From contig NZ_CP038159.1 of assembly GCF_004526235.1 (NCBI RefSeq), positions 1,860,001 to 1,924,000 of the forward strand: 64,000 nucleotides of DNA, in the 5' to 3' direction. Below are positions 35,126-42,083 of the stretch, piece by piece; position 1 is the stretch's first letter; every line of letters begins with the position of its first letter. The stretch is from Sphingobacterium sp. CZ-2 (GTDB lineage Bacteria; Bacteroidota; Bacteroidia; Sphingobacteriales; Sphingobacteriaceae). Below the pieces are notes generated by a model. The model did not search any database. It was not told the origin of the DNA and saw nothing but the letters and a program-made list of their open reading frames with translations. The translations under genes and the position numbers were made by a program.

Positions 35126-35326
35126 TATAAATCTTTAACAAAAAGCATTTACGAGCATACATTAAATGCTTTTGAGAGAGGTAAACTTAAAGTCTTTCAT
35201 TATGATCGGGATAAAGATAGGCGAAACCTAAGAAGACTAGAGGTGTTCGAAGATTATGATTGGATTAGAGGTTTGTCTGCTTTGCAAGTTTATTTTAAGT
35301 TCGTGTTTTATGAATATGTTGTATAG
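35126..35326 (+). pseudogene. Fragment resembling a NucA/NucB-type DNase toxin
   Basis: An open stretch of 66 codons between stops, with no start. The order SIYEHTLNAFERGKLKV, then DRDKDRRNLRRLE, parallels the region of NucA/NucB nucleases just before their catalytic Asp motif (helix ending ...DAIKAG, then D...RRE.SLKG). The DRDEYP active-site segment itself is missing, so it cannot be active. ComJ-like genes lie on both sides, matching the known Nin-NucA pairing. Weak evidence by itself; the neighbourhood raises it. Confidence 0.35.
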
Positions 35327-35553
35327 AAGTAATGAGTTAAATCTTGATACAGATTATTATCAATTTTTTTTAGTTGATGGAGATAGAGGCCTATCTCAAA
35401 GCTTTTGGTTAGTTGAGGAAGATTTTTTTCAAGAATTGACTCATCAAACGGTATTATTGTAGTTCGGACAGAAAGAAGTGGGGTATTGAAGGTCGCGGAA
35501 GGTTGAAAAAGGGCAAATCATATAATCCTAAATATGGTAAAAAACGAGAATAG
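35256..35553 (+). pseudogene. Second ComJ/Nin-like gene, frameshifted and truncated
   Basis: Starts with a lipoprotein-like FILSSC and continues LDTDYYQFFLVDGDRG, parallel to YTQYSQFYLTDGAD of the intact neighbour. The frame stops at 35460, continues in another frame as GIIVVRTERSGVLKVAEG (35450-35506), and then shifts again to KKGKSYNPKYGKKRE ending at 35553. The C-terminal half found in the neighbour is absent. Two frameshifts make it a pseudogene. Confidence 0.5.
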
Positions 35554-35563
35554 AATTAACTGA

Positions 35564-35662
35564 GCTGGCAAAGAAAAAGGTGACAAGATAGCTAAGGATA
35601 TGTAAAAATTAATAGACCAAGCTGAAAGCATTCATGACAAACTAAAAACAACGAAACGATGA
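35564..35662 (+). pseudogene. Toxin-tail-like fragment overlapping the next gene
   Basis: AGKEKGDKIAKDM, stop TAA (35603-35605), then KLIDQAESIHDKLKTTKR, whose TGA overlaps the ATG of the following gene by ATGA. It looks like the C-terminal end of a larger protein followed by a coupled small gene, as in toxin-immunity pairs. It is short and not recognised. Confidence 0.3.
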
Positions 35663-36084
35663 TAAACCTAAACAACTTTATAGAGAGATTAGCAGAATAT
35701 GAAAGAAACATAAATGTGATTTCTCACGATTTAATGCTTAGAATTAAAAATGATACCTCCTTCTTCAATTATTTGAATAACGTTGATCAAAAGTATTTAA
35801 ACGACATAAGATTAATTTTAATTATGACAGCTGCACTACAGATTTCTGAGACAGAATCGATATATGATTCTTTTGAGTTAGAGGATATAGCTAAAATATT
35901 TGATATCCTTGTAAAACAACATAAATCTAATTTAGACTTGAATTTGGAAGCAATATACTTTAATTACAACGTAATGACGGATAATAATAGAGCCCTCGCC
36001 TTAATAATTGAGTTGGAAGAAAGACTCACTGCAGAACTATCAAAAATTTATGAAATTAAAAATGAAATACAAAAAGAAATATAG
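35659..36084 (+). CDS. Small soluble protein, possible immunity protein
   Basis: 141 residues, predicted mostly helical, with no signal peptide: IERLAEYERNINVISHDLMLRI, FFNYLNNVDQKYLNDIRLILIM, acidic tail ELEERLTAELSKIYEIKNEIQKEI. No family recognised. Its ATG overlaps the stop of a toxin-tail-like fragment. Low GC, like its neighbours. Immunity function is inference from position. Confidence 0.6.
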   Translation: MINLNNFIERLAEYERNINVISHDLMLRIKNDTSFFNYLNNVDQKYLNDIRLILIMTAALQISETESIYDSFELEDIAKIFDILVKQHKSNLDLNLEAIYFNYNVMTDNNRALALIIELEERLTAELSKIYEIKNEIQKEI

Positions 36085-36258
36085 CTGCTATACCATTAAA
36101 TTAACTATTAACGTTATGAGATTTTTAATGTTGTTTATAATGATATCCGCAATCAATACTGCTCCAACAAATTTTTGATCGTAAAAAATCCCTCTTCAAT
36201 ATTGGATATTTGAAGAATTAGAGCGATTACCAGCAATGTTTCAGCCTGATGAAATTGA

Positions 36259-37322
36259 CCAGACCAAGTCGTCTTAACGCAGGATGCAGTGCAGCGCAGT
36301 AAGGCCAGTAAGGAATGGAGCTATACGATATATGATGCCTTCGGGCGTGTGACCGGGACAGGATGTCTACGGTACTCAGCTTCAACCACCTGGACCTATC
36401 CGAAACGGCCACGAGGCCGGGCACGAGCGTTTCGTATGTATACGATGCGCTGGGGACCAAGCTCTCCCGGATATCGACGGTGAACTCGGTGGGCGTCCGT
36501 CAGGACTATGCCTTCGGGAAGACCCGGTCACTTGTATCGGGAGGGAACAATCGCTATCTTTCCAATGGCAAGGAGGTACAGCAGGAGCTGGGCGGACAGC
36601 TGGACTACGGGGCAAGGTTCTATGACAGTGAGATAGGCAGGTGGAACGTGGTGGATCCGCTGGCGGAGGCTTTTGAAAACGTATCACCGTATGTGTACGG
36701 GATGAACAATCCGATTAGCTACATTGATCCTACTGGGATGGCTGCAACCGATTCTACCATATTTGGAGGTATAATTGAAACGGTTACTGTTTGGGGCAAT
36801 AAATTAAATAACTTTAGGTGGCCAACATGGACTTATCATGTGCCGATATTTGGCTCTGCTGCGGAGAGTGGAAACAACCTAGCAGACGGTCGTCCCGGCT
36901 TTGCTGCAATAAATTTTGCTACTTCTTTGGCCGAATTGTTCACCGCGGGGTATCTCAGTAAATATAAGCTTGGAACAAAAATGATGTCGTACGCTGCAGA
37001 CGATGTTGTGGTTACAGGGTTGAAGATTAGACAGGGAGTAAAAGAAGCATTCAAGAAGCATGCACTTGCAAATGGGTGACATAATGATCTTGGCGTTTCT
37101 GAAGAGTCATTGGTAGAAAATGCTTTTAAACTTATTGAAAGTAATAAAGCGATACTGAAACCTGGTGATAATACATTAATAGGCACAATAAATGGTATTC
37201 AAAAATCATTGAAGGCATTTGTTAAAGATGGTGAGATTTTGTCTGTTAATATGTATCCAGGAGTGTCAACTAGAATTAGTGATGGAGGAATTATAAAATT
37301 TGGAGATATATTATGGAAATAA
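36259..37322 (+). pseudogene. Rhs core end plus toxin-like tail (frameshift and TGA)
   Basis: Starts mid-Rhs with DQVVLTQDAVQRSKASKEW and [14 protein letters not shown], then shifts frame near 36360 to [27 protein letters not shown], and the Rhs core end [26 protein letters not shown]...[18 protein letters not shown] linker and a variable tail follow to [11 protein letters not shown] at 37077-37079, and the same frame resumes HNDLGVSEESLVENAFKLIE to ILWK at 37319. The tail has no family I can name. The Rhs part is GC-richer than the tail, as usual for displaced toxin tips. The N-terminal bulk of Rhs is missing. Confidence 0.8.
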
Positions 37323-37777
37323 AGAATCAAAGTATAGAATTAATTGATAAAACGTATTTTTCTCAAAATGATTACGTAAAAATGAGCAATTGTATGATTA
37401 AATGTATTGATCTTACTGGATGTTTTGAATTAGATACTGAAATTATAATAGAAAATTGTGTTATAAACGAGTTTAATATACATTCTTGCTGGTTTGTCAA
37501 AGGTTTAACATTAAGATGTTGTGTTGTTAATGGATATATTGATTATCAAATGGGAGGACATAATGACGTTTCACTGATTTTTGATGAGAATATTTTTACT
37601 GACTTTTTCAATTTTTTTGACTGTGAATTTAACGCTCCGGTGATTTTTACTAATAACATTGTTCTAGAAGGAACTAATTTGTTAGGTAACATAGGTGAGG
37701 GATACGAGAATAGGTTTAATGCAGGTTGGAATGCTAAAAATAATTTGGGAGCTCTTAATTTGAGTTGTAAAGTATAA
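37313..37777 (+). CDS. Beta-helix or pentapeptide-like putative immunity protein
   Basis: 154 residues with repeating strand-length hydrophobic and Asn/Asp/Cys patterns (EIIIENCVINEFNI, LTLRCCVVNGYIDY, LIFDENIFTDFFNFFDCEF, VIFTNNIVLEGTNL), suggestive of a small right-handed beta-helix. Its ATG lies 10 nt inside the end of the preceding toxin-like tail, the tight overlap expected of a cognate immunity gene. No signal peptide, so it would act in the cytoplasm. The frame is intact while the toxin is not. Confidence 0.65.
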   Translation: MEIKNQSIELIDKTYFSQNDYVKMSNCMIKCIDLTGCFELDTEIIIENCVINEFNIHSCWFVKGLTLRCCVVNGYIDYQMGGHNDVSLIFDENIFTDFFNFFDCEFNAPVIFTNNIVLEGTNLLGNIGEGYENRFNAGWNAKNNLGALNLSCKV

Positions 37778-37842
37778 TAATAACTTGTTACAGAAGAATT
37801 ATCGCCCAAGCTTTTATCGGATTGGGCGGTGTTGGTTTATAA

Positions 37843-38409
37843 GCTATATGGCATAAAGGCTTTTGCATCCCTGATGTATGTGCTGGAAGTGCCACGGAAT
37901 CGGCAGAACATCGGAAAAGTTGCGGAAGGCAATACGATTACGGTGCGAGGTTCTATGACGCGGAGATAGGGAGGTGGAATGTGATTGATCCAATGGCGGA
38001 GTTAAATTTCGAGCAATCTGTTTATGGATATGTTCAGAATAATCCCACAAATGCTATAGATCCTGATGGAAATGTTGTTATTTTCATAAACGGGAATCAC
38101 TTTGGAGAAGGTGCCACAGGATACTATGGAAATTACAATCACAATAAAGGAAACTACAATTTCTACGGATCAAGAGATTACTGGACTAATGGTACATCTA
38201 ATTTTGAATATGCTGTCCAGAATTAGTTAAACGATCACTCTAAGACTATTTATAGAGATGACGCTTTCTATCAGACACAATATTCTTTTGATGGTTCATA
38301 TCCTGCAGGAGCAAGTTCATTGAAAGATATTAACGGCATAACGTTAATGAACATAAAAGCTTCGGATGGAAGAACGGTTTACGAAAAATTAAAAGATAAG
38401 AAGAATTGA
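37843..38409 (+). pseudogene. Second Rhs core end with toxin-like tail, interrupted by TAG
   Basis: The Rhs core end is clear from 37930: [48 protein letters not shown]. The tail [20 protein letters not shown]...FEYAVQN meets TAG (38224-38226), and the same frame continues LNDHSKTIYRDDAFYQTQYSFDG to KLKDKKN, ending TGA 38407-38409. The segment before 37921 is open but not clearly Rhs. No long Rhs body is present, so it is a transplanted tip, not a working effector. Confidence 0.72.
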
Positions 38410-39122
38410 GAAAGTTTTTATTTATATCAATAGTTGCGTTTCAACTTATTGGCTGCATTTCAACAAAAGGTCAAAAATTAAAAGTTCAAAATACGACAGG
38501 TGTATATCAGCGACAAAAGAGTTCAGAGAAATTGGAATTTAAGTCGGATGGAACCTATACATTATGGAACGCTGAAATATCATTTACTCCTGTAATAGAG
38601 CAATGTGATTATGCTTCAAAGGGTAAATGGTCGGTTATAGCATATAATGTGTTAGAGATTACAAGCGAAGATTATTACACAAAGCAAAAAGGCTTTGAAT
38701 ATGAAATTAAAAAACAGAATAAATTTTCGCAAGACAGTTTATATATCCAAGTAATTTTTCCTACTGATTTTCATTCTGTAAAATTGGACTTTACGTTTAA
38801 CCACGATAACAGTAAGTCCGTCATAACTGATAAGGCGTATATGGTACTGCCCAAATCAAAGCATCTATGGAATAGAAGAACCGCTGCAAATCAAATCGGC
38901 TTTAGCCTGAATGCTGATGTATCGGGAACAGAACTTTACAACGGCAGGATATTGTTTAAAATTTTTGAGGAAAGTATTGACACGGAAAAGTACAATTACC
39001 TTACCATTACTTTACCAAACTTTGACAGATGCTTTTTTGAGTTTGAACCTTACTATCAGGAGTTGATTTATATTAAAGGCAGAAATCAGTTATTGTGGCG
39101 AGGAGAAATATGGAAAAAATAG
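38406..39122 (+). CDS. Putative lipoprotein immunity gene
   Basis: 238 residues starting at a TTG that overlaps the stop of the preceding toxin-like tail (TTGA). Lipoprotein signal KFLFISIVAFQLIGC (Cys about 17). The first domain looks lipocalin-like (TTGVYQRQKSSEKLEFKSDGTYTLW, GKWSVIAYNVLEIT), and the rest is beta-rich. Intact. A lipoprotein inhibitor would act at the membrane or in the periplasm. The role is inferred from overlap and order. Confidence 0.65.
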   Translation: MRKFLFISIVAFQLIGCISTKGQKLKVQNTTGVYQRQKSSEKLEFKSDGTYTLWNAEISFTPVIEQCDYASKGKWSVIAYNVLEITSEDYYTKQKGFEYEIKKQNKFSQDSLYIQVIFPTDFHSVKLDFTFNHDNSKSVITDKAYMVLPKSKHLWNRRTAANQIGFSLNADVSGTELYNGRILFKIFEESIDTEKYNYLTITLPNFDRCFFEFEPYYQELIYIKGRNQLLWRGEIWKK

Positions 39123-39239
39123 TATGAAGGTACTCAATGGAAAGTTTGACCTAAAGGAACCAATGATTTTGGGCCAAATTCAAAAAAGTCAGGTGAAAGT
39201 ACAACGCTTGATCAAAATGGTATTGTAATTGGAAATTAA
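39123..39239 (+). pseudogene. Toxin-tail-like fragment with in-frame TGA
   Basis: YEGTQWKV, TGA (39147-39149), then PKGTNDFGPNSKKSGESTTLDQ and NGIVIGN, ending TAA at 39237-39239, 6 nt before the next ATG. Reads as the C-terminal end of a secreted toxin whose upstream part is gone. A 34-codon ORF in another frame (from ATG 39124) has no protein-like character. Confidence 0.35.
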
Positions 39240-39245
39240 TAAAAT

Positions 39246-39587
39246 ATGGATTTTAATAAACTTTATGATGAATCAATAGAACTATGGCCGGATGAAATAG
39301 ATATTTCCGATGGAAAAGTATTGACAAATGGAGTTGTCTTTAAAGAATTGTCTTCTATTTGGACGATAGTGGAAAAGAAAGCTGTGAAAATGGGAGAGTG
39401 GTATGATTTGATGACATGGGTAATCTTCAGTAACTATCATCATCAAAGTAAGTTGAATATGATTGAAAATATTAAGATAGTAAGGAAAAAAGATATAAGA
39501 AAAGAAAAAGTTAAGAATGATGTATTACAAAATTTACAGACGGAAGGATATGAGGATATGTTAAAAGAGTTTAATCAAACAAATTAG
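39246..39587 (+). CDS. Small soluble protein, possible immunity protein
   Basis: 113 residues: DFNKLYDESIELWPDEIDISDG, WTIVEKKAVKMGEWYDLMTWVIF, then a lysine- and glutamate-rich helix. No signal peptide and no family recognised. It follows the broken toxin tail by 6 nt. Low GC. Coding potential is supported by the acidic/basic periodicity only. Confidence 0.55.
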   Translation: MDFNKLYDESIELWPDEIDISDGKVLTNGVVFKELSSIWTIVEKKAVKMGEWYDLMTWVIFSNYHHQSKLNMIENIKIVRKKDIRKEKVKNDVLQNLQTEGYEDMLKEFNQTN

Positions 39588-39907
39588 TTGGAAAGTCTAC
39601 AAAAAAGGTAAGTCAATTTATGGGCTAGGCGTTGCAGGTGCGTTACGCATTGAAGGTAATTTGTTGAAATAAAATAAATTGTTGGTGACACAAGAAGGGA
39701 CGCAACAACATCAAATAATAATGCAAAAAATGGTTCAGAGATAAAAGACCCAAAGAAGACAGAATTTTATGGAATTTGATTTTTATATAATAAAAATGTA
39801 TTTGACCAAAAGCAAGTATGTATAGACTTGAAGTCAACAAGTTAATATCTGCTGGTGCTGTGATAGTTCTACTATAATATAGGTTTTAAAACTATAGTTA
39901 CTTTGAA
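39588..39907. other. Degenerate coding remains between cassettes
   Basis: No intact gene. A broken frame 39678-39845 reads RRDATTSNNNAKNGSEIKDP-KKTEFYGI, TGA (39777-39779), FLYNKNVFDQKQVCIDLKSTS. It may be another lost toxin tail. The rest is AT-rich without signal. Confidence 0.3.
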
Positions 39908-40300
39908 ATGGAAAAGCAAAGAGGAATAAAGGTTCATCCGATAGTTTTTGTTTTTATGATAGGATTATGTCTTTTTTTAGTTTTTAAATTCATTTATAAA
40001 AAGGATATATTATCATTGATGAAAGAAAATTATAATTTAGAAATTGAAGATTCCTATAATGGAAAAATTGAAATGAGATATTATGATAAATTTAATCACA
40101 ATGCTTCTATGATTGAATTTGTTGATAATAAGAGTAGAGGAATTCATCCATATTTTTGGGGAAAGATGCAAGTTGGAGATTCTATTAGTAAAGTAAAGGG
40201 AGATTCTATAATACAGGTTTTCCGAAATGGAGAAAAGATTATATTGGAAATTGCTCCGTTTTATGAAAAAGCAATAAAGAAACAACAGAAAAATAAATAA
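39908..40300 (+). CDS. Membrane-anchored small protein, possible immunity protein
   Basis: 130 residues with one N-terminal membrane helix (about residues 10-30, VHPIVFVFMIGLCLFLVFKFIY) and an extracytoplasmic basic and aromatic domain (FNHNASMIEFVDNKSRGIHPYFWGKMQVGDSISKVKGDS). No family recognised. Last ORF of the cassette array; about 270 bp of featureless AT-rich sequence follow before the next gene. Confidence 0.55.
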   Translation: MEKQRGIKVHPIVFVFMIGLCLFLVFKFIYKKDILSLMKENYNLEIEDSYNGKIEMRYYDKFNHNASMIEFVDNKSRGIHPYFWGKMQVGDSISKVKGDSIIQVFRNGEKIILEIAPFYEKAIKKQQKNK

Positions 40301-40570
40301 AAATTCCAGGTGCGTGCGGTGTATCGTTTAGGCTTGGTGCTGATTTAACGAATTGACCAGAATGAAGAAGAAAAGTTGACAAAATATCTGAATATCCAGA
40401 TTACATGGACACAAACACAGTTCAATTTATACAATTGTCCATGGCGTAAATCTGCTTGTAGAATACATCCTACTAGTTTGTCAAAAACACTTTCTAAAAG
40501 CCTTAATTTTCTTATTTAACTTCAAACGATATAGTAAGAAGTATCAGATAATATCAAAATTCTAAAAAAA

Positions 40571-40798
40571 CTACTCCGCTTTCAATATCTCCGCGCCGAT
40601 CAAATTTACCTCTTCATCCATACCAAACATCGGCAAGCCAGTCTCCGGATTTAATTTCAACCAGCTAGTCTCTGTGTCCTTAATAATCTGCACATACTCC
40701 TTCCCATCCTTAAAAATCGTATAAGTATCCTTTTCATCCGGGAAAACCGAATATTCCACACCATTAATTTCTATATCAAAAGGTTCTTGCATTTCCAT
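40571..40798 (-). CDS. Small acidic protein of unknown function
   Basis: 75 residues: MEMQEPFDIEINGVEYSVFP, TYTIFKDGKEYVQIIKDTETSWLKLNPETGLPMFGMDEEV. Beta-rich, no signal peptide, no family named. The frame is open to an upstream ATG at 40831, but the promoter box at 40819-40826 overlaps that extension, so I use 40798 (40792 also possible). Codon use resembles the core genome, so it marks the right border of the island. Confidence 0.65.
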   Translation of the reverse strand: MEMQEPFDIEINGVEYSVFPDEKDTYTIFKDGKEYVQIIKDTETSWLKLNPETGLPMFGMDEEVNLIGAEILKAE

Positions 40799-40818
40799 AA
40801 TCGCTGAATTTATCCCTG

Positions 40819-40826
40819 CAAAGTTA
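40819..40826 (-). promoter_or_regulatory. Putative -7 box TAACTTTG for the small acidic protein
   Basis: An exact TAnnTTTG match on the minus strand, 20 bp upstream of the ATG at 40798; it decides the start choice. Confidence 0.55.
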
Positions 40827-40897
40827 AGCATTTAAGTTTTACAGATGTTGCAGAAAGCACATCGAATCCTTATATTTAATACCAACTAACCGAAATA

Positions 40898-41995
40898 ATG
40901 AATGCAATAGAGCAAATTGCGATTACCAAAATAAAGGGAATCGGACCTAAATCCTGCAAGTTGTTATTGGCCTATTTTGGCTCGCTACATGCGTTGTTCC
41001 AAAGTTCCAGATCGCAATTGAACGCTATTCCGGGAATTAGTAAACAGGTCGTTGAAACCATTCTTTCCAAGAAATATATGCATGAGGCGGAATCCGAATA
41101 CCGATTCGCTGAAAAACATGGGATCGATGTTTTATGGTTCGAAGATGAACGCTATCCCCGTAGACTCCGTAATTGCGATGATGCACCATTGCTCTTGTTC
41201 AGCAAAGGCAAGGTGGATTATAATAAACAGAAAGTGGTCAGCGTGGTCGGGACGAGAAATGCAACGAACTATGGTCGAAAATTGACCGAAGAGCTCCTGG
41301 GAGGAATCGGAAGGGCCGAGGTATTGGTATGCAGTGGATTATTTGGGATCGATATTATTGCCCATAAAGCCGCGAATAGCCATAACATTCCGAATGTTGC
41401 GGTATTGGGGCATGGATTGGACCGGATCTATCCCTATGAACATCGGGAGGTGGCATTAAAGATCATGGAAAATGGCAGTCTATTATCTGAGTTTACCTCC
41501 GGAACGAAACCTGATAAGACCAATTTTCCCATGCGGAACCGCATTATTGCAGGTTTGGCCGATGTAACCGTGGTCGTGGAGGCGGCCGATAAGGGTGGCG
41601 CATTGATAACAGCCGATATTGCCAATAGCTATAACCGCGATGTATGTGCTTATCCAGGCAATGTGGATCAACCGTATTCCAATGGAAGCAACCAGCTTAT
41701 TCAGATGCACCAGGCACATCTGATCCGAAGTTCCAGGGATCTTTTGCAATTGATGCGTTGGGAAATTCCATCTGAACCAAAAAAGGATTCGGGTGTTCAA
41801 TTAAGCATGCTCCAGGATTTGAATGCCGATGAAGAGAAAGTATTTGGCTTCTTGAAGGATGCAGGACAGGCATTGATCGATGAATTGGCAAATTACTGCG
41901 ATTGGCCGCAGAGCAAACTCGCCATCGTGCTGTTGGAATTGGAGCTTAAAGGCCTCATACAGTCCTTACCAGGAAAAATATACAAACTACTTTAA
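40898..41995 (+). CDS. dprA: DNA-processing protein DprA
   Basis: Loads RecA onto incoming single-stranded DNA in natural transformation. 365 residues: N-terminal helix-hairpin-helix/SAM-like part (KIKGIGPKSCKLLLAYFG, IPGISKQVVETIL), Rossmann core with VVSVVGTRNATNYG, VCSGLFGIDIIAHKAA, VAVLGHGLDRIYP, FPMRNRIIAGLADVTVVVEA and GGALITADIA, and a C-terminal winged-helix (IDELANYCDWPQSKLAIVLLELE). Full length. Its presence suggests potential for DNA uptake. Confidence 0.95.
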   Translation: MNAIEQIAITKIKGIGPKSCKLLLAYFGSLHALFQSSRSQLNAIPGISKQVVETILSKKYMHEAESEYRFAEKHGIDVLWFEDERYPRRLRNCDDAPLLLFSKGKVDYNKQKVVSVVGTRNATNYGRKLTEELLGGIGRAEVLVCSGLFGIDIIAHKAANSHNIPNVAVLGHGLDRIYPYEHREVALKIMENGSLLSEFTSGTKPDKTNFPMRNRIIAGLADVTVVVEAADKGGALITADIANSYNRDVCAYPGNVDQPYSNGSNQLIQMHQAHLIRSSRDLLQLMRWEIPSEPKKDSGVQLSMLQDLNADEEKVFGFLKDAGQALIDELANYCDWPQSKLAIVLLELELKGLIQSLPGKIYKLL

Positions 41996-42068
41996 ATTTA
42001 AATAATTCAAAATACCTTAAATTTAAATAACACAAATTACCTAAAATCTGAATAACATAAATTACCTA
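41994..42068. repeat. Tandem repeat, 25 bp x 3
   Basis: Units 41994-42018, 42019-42043 and 42044-42068, each of the form AAATtTaAATAAcacAAatTACCTa, with a partial fourth (AAACCTAAT). It fills nearly all of the gap between dprA and the transporter gene; the first unit overlaps the dprA stop. Confidence 0.8.
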
Positions 42069-42083
42069 AAACCTAATACATCT

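Noticed and set aside
34980..35162. Minus-strand 60-codon ORF in a GC-richer patch
   Set aside because: Arginine- and cysteine-rich, no recognisable family, overlaps a terminator hairpin; the patch may be a scrap of some other gene but I cannot support it.
36382..36687. Minus-strand 101-codon ORF opposite the Rhs core
   Set aside because: Proline- and serine-rich translation is the antisense of the Rhs coding sequence; the plus frame has clear Rhs motifs.
39124..39228. 34-codon ORF starting ATG at 39124
   Set aside because: The overlapping frame with one stop (YEGTQWKV, PKGTNDFGP) looks far more like protein; the small ORF has no features.
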